Part shown: one piece after another, positions 1 to 9,064 of the stretch | Numbering within the stretch: position 1 is the first letter of the stretch | Layout: each line of letters opens with the position of its first letter | DNA from: Orrella dioscoreae | GTDB lineage: Bacteria; Pseudomonadota; Gammaproteobacteria; Burkholderiales; Burkholderiaceae_B | Assembly (NCBI RefSeq): GCF_900089455.2 | Contig: NZ_LT907988.1 | Span: 1,922,001 to 1,986,000 of the forward strand | Reading direction: 5' to 3' | DNA: 64,000 bases | Translations under genes and position numbers: made by a program | The notes under the pieces: generated by a model | What the model was told of the DNA's origin: nothing | The model's input: only the letters and a program-made list of their open reading frames with translations | Databases searched by the model: none

Positions 1-1
1 C

Positions 2-1198
2 TTTGGCGATGATTCCCGCTATGCCCACGTGGACATGGTGCAGGCCGTGCGCTCGCCCGGCTCCACGCTCAAGCCGTTCCTGTATGGCTTCGCGCTGGAT
101 GACGGCCTGGTGCATTCCGAAAGCCTGCTGCGCGACGACCCGCTGTCTTTTGGCGGGTATGCTCCGGGTAATTTCCAGGCCGCGTTTTCCGGACCGGTGA
201 GCATGGCGCAGGCCTTGCAACGTTCCTTGAACGTGCCCGCCGTCGACCTGCTGGACCGGGTGGGGCCGGCCCGTTTCGCCTCGGCCATGCAGGCGGGCGG
301 GGTGCGCCTGCGCATGCCCGCGGGCGCCGTGCCCAATCTCAGCCTGATCCTGGGCGGCGGCGGCACCACGCTGGAAGAGCTGGCAGGCGCCTATCGGGCG
401 CTGGCGCGCGGCGGGCTGGCGGGCCGGCCGCGGCTGGAGGAAGGGCAGCCGTTCAGGGAGTCGCGTATCATGAGCCAGGGCGCTGCCTGGATCATCCGCG
501 ACATCCTGGAAGGGGGCGGCCATCCCGACCGGCCGTTCCAGCAGTCGGGCGCCATGCTGGCATGGAAAACGGGCACGAGTTTCGGGTTCCGCGATGCCTG
601 GGCGCTGGGTGTGACCGACGACTGGACGCTGGGCGTCTGGGTCGGGCGGCCCGACGGCACGCCCAATCCGGGTTTTTTTGGCGCGAACGTGGCGGCGCCA
701 TTGCTGCAGGACCTGGCGGCGGCATTGCCGCGAGGCCCCGCAGGCACCGGCATGGCCTGGCGTGTCCGCCCTGTAACGGTGCAGCCCGTCACGACGTGCT
801 GGCCACTGGGCGTCACGCCCGAACGGGCGCCGGACGGCGTCTGTCCGCAACGGCGCGCGGCCTGGTCGCTGAATGAAACCGTGCCGCCCACGTTCCCGGC
901 CTACGCCGAACCCGCCGACGGGCCCTTGCGTCTGACCGGGGTGGCCCCACATGCAGTATTGCGGCCACCACCAGGCCAGCGCGAGGTTCGGCTGGCATTG
1001 GGCGCGGAAGGCACCCGGGGAGAACTCTGGTGGCTGCTCGATGGTCGAATCGTGGCACGCAGCGATGCGCGCAAAGGCGCCGAGGCAGCGGTCCAGACCC
1101 TGGTACTGTCGCGTAATGGCACGTATGTCGCCACCGTCATGGACGCGCAGGGGCGCCACGACAGCGCGACATTCCAAATCGCTGGTGTTGTGCCGTGA
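2..1198 (+). CDS. pbpC: Penicillin-binding protein 1C, C-terminal part (5' end outside window)
   Basis: This is the 3' part of a class A penicillin-binding protein; the open frame runs in from the window edge. The transpeptidase domain is present: the SxxK motif has its serine codon at 62-64 (PGSTLKPFLYG), an SLN-type motif follows (RSLNVPAVD), and a KTG motif lies at 566-574. The last roughly 90 residues form the PBP1C-specific C-terminal domain. The family cross-links peptidoglycan in the periplasm; PbpC is usually an accessory enzyme. The N-terminal glycosyltransferase domain lies outside the window and cannot be judged. clpA follows after 60 bases on the same strand. Confidence 0.93.
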   Translation, partial: FGDDSRYAHVDMVQAVRSPGSTLKPFLYGFALDDGLVHSESLLRDDPLSFGGYAPGNFQAAFSGPVSMAQALQRSLNVPAVDLLDRVGPARFASAMQAGGVRLRMPAGAVPNLSLILGGGGTTLEELAGAYRALARGGLAGRPRLEEGQPFRESRIMSQGAAWIIRDILEGGGHPDRPFQQSGAMLAWKTGTSFGFRDAWALGVTDDWTLGVWVGRPDGTPNPGFFGANVAAPLLQDLAAALPRGPAGTGMAWRVRPVTVQPVTTCWPLGVTPERAPDGVCPQRRAAWSLNETVPPTFPAYAEPADGPLRLTGVAPHAVLRPPPGQREVRLALGAEGTRGELWWLLDGRIVARSDARKGAEAAVQTLVLSRNGTYVATVMDAQGRHDSATFQIAGVVP

Positions 1199-1258
1199 AC
1201 GGCATAGAATAGGAAGCGTGGATTTACTGGTCCGCTTCGATTGGAAGACGGAGGAAGC

Positions 1259-3571
1259 GTGATTTCTCAAGAGCTTGAAGTCAGCCTGCACATGGCGTTT
1301 GTCGAGGCCCGTTCGGCCCGGCATGAATTCATTACCGTGGAGCACCTGCTGCTGTCACTGCTGGACAACGCGTCTGCGGTGGAAGTGCTTCGCGCCTGCG
1401 CGGCCAACATGGACGAACTGCGCCGCAACCTGCGCCAGTTCATCACCGAGAACACGCCCGTCATCCCGAGCGGCGCCGAAGTGGACACGCAGCCCACGCT
1501 GGGTTTCCAGCGCGTGATCCAGCGCGCCATCATGCACGTGTCGTCCGGCGGCGCCAGCAAGAAGCCGGTCACCGGCGCGAACGTGCTTGTCGCCATCTTC
1601 GGCGAGAAGGATTCCCACGCCGTCTATTACCTGCAACAGCAGGGCGTGACGCGCCTCGATGTGGTCAATTTCCTGTCGCACGGCATCACCAAGCAGACCC
1701 AGGTCGAGTCCAGCAGCCCGGCCAAGGAACCGCCGCCCGCCGAGGAAAATGCCGAGTCGCGCCAGTCGGCGCTCGACCAATACGCGCAGGACCTCAACGC
1801 GGCCGCCCTGGCTGGCCGCATCGATCCGCTGATCGGCCGCGAGCAGGAAGTCGAGCGCGTCATCCAGGTGCTGTGCCGCCGCCGCAAGAACAACCCCCTG
1901 CTGGTCGGCGAGGCCGGCGTGGGCAAGACTGCCATCGCCGAGGGCCTGGCATGGCGCATCACGCGCGGCGACGTGCCGGAAATCCTGGCGCAGGCCCAGG
2001 TCTACGCGCTGGACATCGGCGCGCTGCTCGCCGGCACCAAGTATCGCGGCGACTTCGAGCAACGCCTGAAGGCGGTGCTGAAGCAGCTGCGCGCCAATCC
2101 CAACGCGGTGCTGTTCATCGACGAGATCCACACGCTGATCGGCGCGGGCTCGGCCTCGGGCGGCACGCTGGATGCCTCCAACCTGCTCAAGCCGGCGCTG
2201 TCGTCGGGGCAGTTGAAGTGCATCGGCGCCACCACCTACACCGAATACCGCGGCGTCTTCGAGAAAGACTCGGCGCTGTCGCGCCGTTTCCAGAAGATCG
2301 ACGTGCCCGAGCCCAGCGTCGAGCAGACCGTGCAGATCCTGCGCGGCCTGAAGGCGCGCTTCGAATCGCACCACAGCGTGCGCTACTCGGCCGCCGCGCT
2401 GACCGCGGCGGCCGAACTGTCGGCGCGCCACATCACCGACCGCCATCTGCCGGACAAGGCCATCGACGTCATCGACGAGGCCGGGGCCGCGCAGCGCCTG
2501 CTGCCGCGCTCGCGCCAGAAGAAGGTCATCGGCAAGGGCGAGATCGAAAGCATCGTGGCCAAGATCGCGCGCATTCCGCCGCAGTCGGTGTCCACCGATG
2601 ACCGCAATCGCCTGGCCACGCTGGAACGCGACCTCAAGACCGTCGTGTTCGGGCAGGAACCCGCCATCGAAGTGCTGGCCTCGGCCATCAAGATGGCCCG
2701 GTCCGGCCTGGGCAAGCCCGAACGCCCCATCGGCTCCTTCCTCTTCTCCGGCCCGACGGGCGTGGGCAAGACCGAAGTCGCCCGCCAATTGGCCTTCACG
2801 CTGGGCGTCGAGTTGCTGCGCTTCGACATGTCCGAATACATGGAGCGCCACGCGGTGTCGCGCCTCATCGGCGCGCCTCCTGGCTACGTCGGCTTCGACC
2901 AGGGCGGCCTGCTGACCGAGGCCGTCGCCAAGCAGCCGCATTGCGTGCTGCTGCTCGATGAAATCGAGAAGGCGCATCCCGATGTCTTCAACATCCTGCT
3001 GCAGGTCATGGACCACGGCACGTTGACCGACAACAACGGCCGCAAGACCGACATGCGCAACGTCATCCTGATCATGACGACCAATGCGGGCGCGGAAGCG
3101 TTGGGCAAGCCGTCCATCGGCTTCGCCAATTCGCGTGCCACGGGCGATGAAATGGCCGAGATCCGGCGCATGTTCACGCCCGAGTTCCGCAACCGCCTGG
3201 ACGCCATCATCTCGTTCGCGCCGCTCAGCCGCGAGGTCATCCTGCGCGTGGTCGACAAGTTCCTGATGCAGCTGGAAGACCAGCTCCACGAGAAGCGCGT
3301 CGAGATCACGTTCACCGAAGCGCTGCGCGACTACCTGGGCAAGAAGGGCTTCGACCCGCTGATGGGGGCGCGTCCCATGCAACGCCTCATCCAGGACACC
3401 ATTCGCCGGGCGCTGGCCGACGAGTTGCTGTTCGGCAAGCTGGTCGATGGCGGCACGGTCACGGTCGACATCGACGAGAGCGAGGCGGTGCAACTGAGCT
3501 ACGGCGACACGCCCGCCAAACCCTCGAAGGTGGACAAGGCCAGCAAGCCCGAGGTCGAACTGGTGGAGTAG
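1259..3571 (+). CDS. clpA: ATP-dependent Clp protease ATP-binding subunit ClpA
   Basis: This is the Hsp100 unfoldase that feeds substrates to ClpP, 770 residues. The GTG start at 1259 follows GGAGGA (1250-1255) and gives the family N-terminus (ISQELEVSLHMAF). The Clp N-domain covers about residues 1-145. AAA domain 1 has Walker A GEAGVGKT near 217 and domain 2 has GPTGVGKT near 497. The IGF loop (KPSIGFAN) that docks on ClpP is present, so it should pair with ClpP. The adaptor gene clpS, often placed just upstream in related bacteria, is absent: pbpC lies 60 bases upstream. The sequence TAGAAT at 1205-1210 could be a -10 element, but I see no good -35. Confidence 0.96.
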   Translation: MISQELEVSLHMAFVEARSARHEFITVEHLLLSLLDNASAVEVLRACAANMDELRRNLRQFITENTPVIPSGAEVDTQPTLGFQRVIQRAIMHVSSGGASKKPVTGANVLVAIFGEKDSHAVYYLQQQGVTRLDVVNFLSHGITKQTQVESSSPAKEPPPAEENAESRQSALDQYAQDLNAAALAGRIDPLIGREQEVERVIQVLCRRRKNNPLLVGEAGVGKTAIAEGLAWRITRGDVPEILAQAQVYALDIGALLAGTKYRGDFEQRLKAVLKQLRANPNAVLFIDEIHTLIGAGSASGGTLDASNLLKPALSSGQLKCIGATTYTEYRGVFEKDSALSRRFQKIDVPEPSVEQTVQILRGLKARFESHHSVRYSAAALTAAAELSARHITDRHLPDKAIDVIDEAGAAQRLLPRSRQKKVIGKGEIESIVAKIARIPPQSVSTDDRNRLATLERDLKTVVFGQEPAIEVLASAIKMARSGLGKPERPIGSFLFSGPTGVGKTEVARQLAFTLGVELLRFDMSEYMERHAVSRLIGAPPGYVGFDQGGLLTEAVAKQPHCVLLLDEIEKAHPDVFNILLQVMDHGTLTDNNGRKTDMRNVILIMTTNAGAEALGKPSIGFANSRATGDEMAEIRRMFTPEFRNRLDAIISFAPLSREVILRVVDKFLMQLEDQLHEKRVEITFTEALRDYLGKKGFDPLMGARPMQRLIQDTIRRALADELLFGKLVDGGTVTVDIDESEAVQLSYGDTPAKPSKVDKASKPEVELVE

Positions 3572-3596
3572 CCCCGCGCCCGGGTCGCCACCGCCG

Positions 3597-3636
3597 AAAA
3601 CGCGTGTACAGGTCCAAGCCGGTGCACGCGTTTTTT
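3597..3636 (+). terminator. Intrinsic terminator of clpA
   Basis: AAAACGCGTG (3597-3606) pairs with CACGCGTTTT (3625-3634), and the stem extends inward by a few wobble or normal pairs. A T-run at 3631-3636 follows. It lies 26 bases after the clpA stop and separates clpA from the putA promoter. Confidence 0.85.
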
Positions 3637-3647
3637 ATTGCCGTGTC

Positions 3648-3680
3648 AGGTTGCACCGCAACATCGAAAAAGTGCAACCT
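3648..3680. promoter_or_regulatory. Probable PutA operator upstream of putA
   Basis: AGGTTGCAC (3648-3656) and GTGCAACCT (3672-3680) form a perfect 9-base inverted repeat with a 15-base spacer. Each arm contains GTTGCA, the motif recognised by the ribbon-helix-helix domain of E. coli PutA. A second palindrome, AAGGGT-AA-ACCCTT, follows at 3682-3695. The position 90-120 bases before putA, together with the DNA-binding domain in the encoded PutA, supports autoregulation by proline. Binding itself is inferred. Confidence 0.7.
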
Positions 3681-3770
3681 AAAGGGTAAACCCTTATTAA
3701 ATTCGAAGGGCGACTGGCGAATAATCCCGCCATCCCGATTTGGGGTTTTTCACGGACAACAGAAGGCGAC

Positions 3771-6700
3771 ATGGCCACCACCACGCTCGGAATCAAGGTA
3801 GACGAAGCACTGCGTGCGCGCTTGCGCACGGCGGCTGAACAGGTGGGGCGTACCCCGCACTGGTTCATCAAGCAGGCGGTGCTCTCGTATCTCGATCAAA
3901 TCGAATCCGGGCGCTTGCCGGCCGAGCTCTCCCACCTGTCGAATGGCGAGGCGCAACCCGAAGACGCCGACGCCGCGCAAGACGTGCAACCCCAACCCTT
4001 CATCGAATTCGCCCAGGGCGTGGCCACGCAATCGGTGCTGCGGGCCGCCATCACCTCGGCCTATCGCCGTCCTGAACAGGAGTGCGTGCCGCTCATGATC
4101 GGCCAGGCGCGCGCCGCCCAGTCCGAGCGCGCGCAGGCCACCGCCATCAAGCTGGTGCAGGCCCTGCGCGCCAAGCGCCACGGCGGCGGCGTGGAAGGGC
4201 TGATCCAGGAATTCTCGCTGTCCAGCCAGGAAGGCGTGGCGCTGATGTGCCTGGCCGAAGCGCTGCTGCGCATTCCCGACCGCGCCACGCGCGACGCGCT
4301 GATCCGCGACAAGATCAGCCGCGGCGACTGGCATGCCCACGTCGGCCAGTCGCCCTCGATGTTCGTCAATGCCGCGGCCTGGGGCCTGGTGCTGACGGGC
4401 AAGCTGGTCTCCACCAGCAGCGAGCAATCGCTGTCGCGCGCGCTGACCCGCATCATCGGCAAGGGCGGCGAGCCGCTCATCCGCAAGGGCGTGGACATGG
4501 CCATGCGCATGATGGGCGAGCAGTTCGTCACCGGCGAGACCATCTCGGAAGCGCTGGCCAACAGCCGCAAGTTCGAAGCCAAGGGCTTCCGCTATTCCTA
4601 CGACATGCTGGGCGAGGCGGCCACCACGGCCGAGGACGCCGACCGCTATCACGACGCCTACGTGCAGGCCATCCATGCCATCGGCAAGGCCTCCAACGGC
4701 CGCGGCATCTATGAAGGCCCGGGCATCTCCATCAAGCTCTCGGCCCTGCATCCGCGCTATTCACGTTCGCAGCAGGACCGCGTCATGGCCGAGCTGCTGC
4801 CGCGCGTGACCGAGCTGGCGTTGCTGGCGCGCCGCTACGACATCGGCCTGAACATCGATGCCGAGGAAGCCGACCGCCTGGAAATCTCGCTGGACCTGCT
4901 GGAAGCGCTGTGCGCCGACACGCAGCTGGAAGGCTGGAACGGCATCGGTTTCGTGATCCAGGCCTACCAGAAGCGCGCGCCCTACGTCATCGATTTCGTC
5001 ATCGACCTGGCCCGCCGCACGCGCCACCGCATCATGGTGCGCCTGGTGAAGGGCGCCTACTGGGACAGCGAGATCAAGCGCGCCCAGCTCGACGGCCTCG
5101 AGGGCTATCCGGTCTATACCCGCAAGGTCTACACCGACGTGTCCTACCTGGCCTGCGCGCGCAAGCTGCTGGCCGCGCCGGAAGCCATCTTCCCGCAGTT
5201 CGCCACGCACAATGCGCAGACGCTGTCGGCCATCTATCACATGGCCGGCCAGAACTACTACCCCGGCCAGTACGAGTTCCAGTGCCTGCACGGCATGGGC
5301 GAGCCGCTGTACGAGGAAGTCACCGGCGCGCTCGCGCAAGGCAGGCTGAACCGTCCCTGCCGCGTCTACGCGCCGGTCGGCACGCATGAAACGCTGCTGG
5401 CCTACCTGGTGCGCCGCCTGCTGGAGAACGGCGCCAACACCTCGTTCGTGAACCTGATCGGCGACCAGGACGTGAAGGTCGAGGACCTGGTGGCCGATCC
5501 GGTGGAGGTCGCCTCGCGCATCCAGCCGCTGGGCGCGCCGCACGACAAGATCCCGCTGCCGCGCGAGCTCTATGAAGCCGCGGGCGAGAAACGCGCCAAC
5601 TCGCAGGGCCTGGACCTGTCGAACGAACACCGCCTGGCCTCGCTGTCGGCCGCGCTGCTGGCCAGCGCCGCCACGACCTGGCAAGCCTTGCCGCTGCTGG
5701 ACCAGGACAGCCAGACCTATCCGGCCGAGCGCCACCTGCCGGTGCGCAATCCCGCCGACCACCGCGACGTGGTGGGGCAGGTGGTGGAAGCCGATGCGGC
5801 CGACGTGGAAGCCGCGCTGCATGCCGCCACGCGTGCCGCGCCCATCTGGCAGGCCACGCCCGTGTCCGAGCGTGCCCAATGCCTGCGCCGCGCGGCGCAA
5901 GGCCTGGAAGACCAGATGCAGCCGCTGCTCGGCCTGATCGTGCGCGAGGCCGGCAAGTCCCTGCCCAACGCCATCGCCGAAGTGCGCGAAGCCGTCGACT
6001 TCCTGCGCTATTACGCCCTGCAGATCGAGCGCGATTTCTCCAACGATACGCATCGCCCGCTGGGGCCGGTGGTTTGCATCAGCCCCTGGAACTTCCCGCT
6101 GGCGATCTTCGTGGGGCAGGTTGCCGCCGCGCTGGCTGCCGGCAACACCGTGCTGGCCAAGCCCGCCGAGCAGACCCCGCTCATCGCGGCCCAGGCCGTG
6201 GCCATCCTGCACGGCGCCGGCGTGCCGCGCGGCGCGGTGCAATTGCTGCCGGGCCGCGGCGAGACCGTGGGCGCCACGCTGACCTCGGACGCCCGCGTGC
6301 GCGGCGTCATGTTCACCGGCTCGACCGACGTGGCGCGGCTCATCGCCCGCACGCTGGCCGAACGCCTGGACGATGCCGGCCAGCCGATCCCGCTGATCGC
6401 CGAAACCGGTGGCCAGAACGCCATGGTGGTCGACTCCTCGGCGCTGGCCGAGCAGGTCGTCTTCGACGTGCTGGCCTCGGCCTTCGACTCGGCCGGCCAG
6501 CGCTGCTCGGCCCTGCGCGTGCTGTGCCTGCAGGAAGACATCGCCGACCGCCTGCTGGACATGCTGCGCGGCGCGCTGCGTGAACTGGCCGTGGGCAACC
6601 CGGACCGCCTGTCCGCCGACGTGGGGCCGGTGATCGACGCGGAGGCCAAGCAGATCATCGACAGCCATATCGAAGGCATGCGCAGCGCGGGCCAGCGGGT

Positions 6701-7586
6701 GGAGCAATTGCCGCTGCCCGAAGGCTGCCGCCACGGCACTTTCGTCGCGCCCACCCTGATCGAGCTGAAAGACCTGTCCGCCCTCAAGCGCGAAGTCTTC
6801 GGTCCCGTGTTGCACGTGGTGCGCTTCCCGCGCGCCGGCATGGGCGCCCTGATCGACGACATCAACGGCACCGGCTACGGCCTGACATTCGGCGTGCACA
6901 CCCGCATCGACGAGACCATCGCCCAGGTGACGCAGCGCGTGCATGCGGGCAACGTCTATGTGAACCGCAACATCATCGGTGCCGTGGTGGGTGTGCAGCC
7001 TTTCGGCGGCGAGGGCCTGTCGGGCACGGGCCCGAAGGCCGGCGGCCCGCTCTACCTGCTGCGCCTGCTGGCACGCAAGCCGGAAGGCCTGCCTGCCGTG
7101 ATCAAGGGCGCGGGGCCTGCCCTGTCGGTGATCCTGCCGGGGCCGACGGGCGAATTGAATACCTGGTCGCTGGTGCCGCGCGGCACGGTGCTGTGCGTGG
7201 CCGCGACCGAGGCGGGCGCCCGCGCCCAGTGGGCCGCGGTCCAGGCCAGCGGCAACCGCGCGCGCTTCGTCGACGGCGATGCCGCAAGCGCCCTGATCGC
7301 CAGCCTGCCGGCTGACGCCAGGTCGCGCGTCGATACGGTTGCCGAGACACAGGTCGACGAGGCCGATTTCCAGGCCGTGCTGTTCGAAGGCGATGGCGAT
7401 GCCTTGCTTGCGCTGAACCGCCGGGTGGCGGCGCGCGCCGGCGCCATCGTGTCGGTGCAGGGACTCACGTCGGCCGCCTTGGCCGGCGGCGCGGGCTACG
7501 CGGTCGAGCGCCTGTATGCCGAGCGCTCGGTCAGCGTGAACACGGCGGCGGCGGGCGGCAACGCCAGCCTCATGACCATCGGTTGA
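3771..7586 (+). CDS. putA: Trifunctional PutA: proline dehydrogenase / P5C dehydrogenase / DNA-binding repressor
   Basis: This 1271-residue protein oxidises proline to glutamate and probably represses its own gene. Residues 1-47 are a ribbon-helix-helix domain (TTLGIKVDEALRARLR). The FAD-dependent proline dehydrogenase barrel spans about 190-560 (contains GPGISIKLSALHPRY and VRLVKGAYWD). The aldehyde dehydrogenase domain spans about 640-1110, with catalytic Cys912 (GQRCSAL) and Glu878 (AETGGQN). The rest is the usual C-terminal ALDH-like extension. Length is normal for this class (E. coli PutA is about 1320). The ATG at 3771 gives the expected short leader to the RHH domain. The protein cycles between DNA and the inner membrane in known systems. 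No putP lies beside it. Confidence 0.97.
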   Translation: MATTTLGIKVDEALRARLRTAAEQVGRTPHWFIKQAVLSYLDQIESGRLPAELSHLSNGEAQPEDADAAQDVQPQPFIEFAQGVATQSVLRAAITSAYRRPEQECVPLMIGQARAAQSERAQATAIKLVQALRAKRHGGGVEGLIQEFSLSSQEGVALMCLAEALLRIPDRATRDALIRDKISRGDWHAHVGQSPSMFVNAAAWGLVLTGKLVSTSSEQSLSRALTRIIGKGGEPLIRKGVDMAMRMMGEQFVTGETISEALANSRKFEAKGFRYSYDMLGEAATTAEDADRYHDAYVQAIHAIGKASNGRGIYEGPGISIKLSALHPRYSRSQQDRVMAELLPRVTELALLARRYDIGLNIDAEEADRLEISLDLLEALCADTQLEGWNGIGFVIQAYQKRAPYVIDFVIDLARRTRHRIMVRLVKGAYWDSEIKRAQLDGLEGYPVYTRKVYTDVSYLACARKLLAAPEAIFPQFATHNAQTLSAIYHMAGQNYYPGQYEFQCLHGMGEPLYEEVTGALAQGRLNRPCRVYAPVGTHETLLAYLVRRLLENGANTSFVNLIGDQDVKVEDLVADPVEVASRIQPLGAPHDKIPLPRELYEAAGEKRANSQGLDLSNEHRLASLSAALLASAATTWQALPLLDQDSQTYPAERHLPVRNPADHRDVVGQVVEADAADVEAALHAATRAAPIWQATPVSERAQCLRRAAQGLEDQMQPLLGLIVREAGKSLPNAIAEVREAVDFLRYYALQIERDFSNDTHRPLGPVVCISPWNFPLAIFVGQVAAALAAGNTVLAKPAEQTPLIAAQAVAILHGAGVPRGAVQLLPGRGETVGATLTSDARVRGVMFTGSTDVARLIARTLAERLDDAGQPIPLIAETGGQNAMVVDSSALAEQVVFDVLASAFDSAGQRCSALRVLCLQEDIADRLLDMLRGALRELAVGNPDRLSADVGPVIDAEAKQIIDSHIEGMRSAGQRVEQLPLPEGCRHGTFVAPTLIELKDLSALKREVFGPVLHVVRFPRAGMGALIDDINGTGYGLTFGVHTRIDETIAQVTQRVHAGNVYVNRNIIGAVVGVQPFGGEGLSGTGPKAGGPLYLLRLLARKPEGLPAVIKGAGPALSVILPGPTGELNTWSLVPRGTVLCVAATEAGARAQWAAVQASGNRARFVDGDAASALIASLPADARSRVDTVAETQVDEADFQAVLFEGDGDALLALNRRVAARAGAIVSVQGLTSAALAGGAGYAVERLYAERSVSVNTAAAGGNASLMTIG

Positions 7587-7661
7587 TCGCAGTTTCCGTT
7601 GTTGTGGTGCCAGGCCGGAAGCCTCGTGTGGATATGCGGGGCTTTCCGTTGATTCGATCTC

Positions 7662-7667
7662 TATAAT
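7662..7667 (+). promoter_or_regulatory. -10 element of the liv operon
   Basis: A consensus TATAAT lies 84 bases before livK in an otherwise GC-rich spacer. No convincing -35 is seen at the proper distance, so an activator may be needed. Confidence 0.45.
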
Positions 7668-7751
7668 CCGCCGCACCGGCCAGCCCGCCATCAAACAGAT
7701 CGGGCCCGGCCGAGGTGACCGGAGTTTTTTCTACAAATCCAGGAGGGAAAC

Positions 7752-8903
7752 ATGAAGTCGAACAAGATCAAGCAAAGCATCGTCGCGGCCTGCGTCGCGA
7801 CCCTTGGCCTGGCAGGCGCTTCGGCGTATGCCAAAGATGTGCGCTTCGGCTTCGCCGCGCCGCTGACCGGTCCGCAGTCGCACTACGGTGAAGACATGCA
7901 GAACGGCCTGACGCTGGCGCTGGAAGAGGCCAACAAGAAGGGCATCGAGATCGACGGCGGCAAGGCGACGTTCGTGCTGGTGTCGAAGGACGACCAGGCC
8001 GACCCGCGCGTGGCCGTGCAGGTCGCGCAGCAGCTCGTCGACGAAGACGTCAACGGCATCCTCGGCCACTTCAACTCGGGCACCACGATCCCGGCCTCGC
8101 GCGTCTACAACGACGCAGCCCTGCCGCAGATCGCCATGGCGACCTCGCCGGAATACACCCTGCAAAAATACGACACGACCTTCCGCATGATGACCAGCGA
8201 CACCCAGCAGGGGTCGGCTGTCGGGAAGTTCATCGTCGAGAAGCTGGGCGCCAGGAAGGTCGCGCTGATCGACGACCGCACCGCCTACGGCCAGGGCCTG
8301 GCCGACGAGGTCGAGAAGGCCGTGAAGGCCGCCGGCGGCCAGATCGTGCGCCGCGAGTACACGACCGACAAGGCCAACGACTTCACCTCGATCCTGACCA
8401 ACATCCGCGCCGCCGCGCCGGACGCCATCTTCTTCGGTGGCCTGGATGCGCAATCGGGTCCGATGAAGCGCCAGATCGTCACGCTGGGCATCAAGGCGCC
8501 GCTGGTTTCGGGTGAAATGACCCGCAGCGACACCTTCATCAAGCTGGCTGGCGATGCCGCCGACGGCACCTATGCGTCGCTGGCCGGCGTGCCGCTGGCG
8601 CAGATGGCTGCGGGCAAGGACTTCGAGGCGGCCTACCAGGCCCGCTTCAAGAAGGCGCCTGGCGTGTACGCGCCCTACGCCTACGATGGCGCCTGGAACA
8701 TGATCACCGCGATCCAGAACGCCAAGTCGGCCGATCCCGCCAAGTACCTGCCCGAGCTGGCCAAGCTGAGCCGCAAGGGCGCGACCAGCGAGCACATCGC
8801 CTACGACGCCCGTGGCGATCTGAAGGAAATCTCCGTCACGATCTACCAGGTCAAGGGCGGCAAGTGGGAAATGGTCGAAACGATGGTCAGCCAGGCCAAC
8901 TGA
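7752..8903 (+). CDS. livK: Branched-chain amino-acid ABC transporter, periplasmic binding protein
   Basis: This is a Leu/Ile/Val-type binding protein of 383 residues. A signal peptide covers about residues 1-27 (charged MKSNKIKQS, hydrophobic core, ASAYA cleavage). The mature start, KDVRFGFAAPLTGPQSHYGEDMQNG, has the family ligand-loop pattern. The start codon is preceded by AGGAGG (7741-7746). It is the first gene of livKHMGF and delivers ligand to the LivHM channel. The exact ligand (Leu, Ile, Val or another amino acid) cannot be told from sequence. Confidence 0.93.
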   Translation: MKSNKIKQSIVAACVATLGLAGASAYAKDVRFGFAAPLTGPQSHYGEDMQNGLTLALEEANKKGIEIDGGKATFVLVSKDDQADPRVAVQVAQQLVDEDVNGILGHFNSGTTIPASRVYNDAALPQIAMATSPEYTLQKYDTTFRMMTSDTQQGSAVGKFIVEKLGARKVALIDDRTAYGQGLADEVEKAVKAAGGQIVRREYTTDKANDFTSILTNIRAAAPDAIFFGGLDAQSGPMKRQIVTLGIKAPLVSGEMTRSDTFIKLAGDAADGTYASLAGVPLAQMAAGKDFEAAYQARFKKAPGVYAPYAYDGAWNMITAIQNAKSADPAKYLPELAKLSRKGATSEHIAYDARGDLKEISVTIYQVKGGKWEMVETMVSQAN

Positions 8904-8968
8904 GGCCTGCCACGCAATCTTCCCGAGTGAGTCGGCCGGGTGGCGCCACGGCGTCCCCGGCCAAGCAT

Positions 8969-8998
8969 GCAGCCGCGCCCGTCCGGGCGGCGGCCTGC
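8969..8998 (+). promoter_or_regulatory. GC-rich hairpin between livK and livH
   Basis: An imperfect stem-loop (GCAGCCG... paired with ...CGGCCTGC) lies in the 161-base gap after livK and is followed by a pyrimidine run without a strong T-tract. Such elements often cap or partly terminate the message so that the binding protein is made in excess over the membrane parts. The effect here is inferred. Confidence 0.4.
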
Positions 8999-9064
8999 CT
9001 TTCCCTTCTGGTCTTCAACGATCACCTGTCCCGCCTGTCACCGTGCAGGCAGTAAAGGCGCAGC

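Noticed and set aside
1355-3493. A 712-codon open frame antisense to clpA
   Set aside because: It is a mirror of GC-rich codon usage in clpA. Its composition is dominated by Ala, Arg, Gln and His, with no known domain. The same applies to the long antisense frames over putA (4761-7694) and ileS (44493-47720).
7595-7652. A hairpin after putA as a terminator
   Set aside because: GGAAGCC...GGCTTTCC pairs only with a bulge and lacks a T-run; support is too weak to list as a feature.
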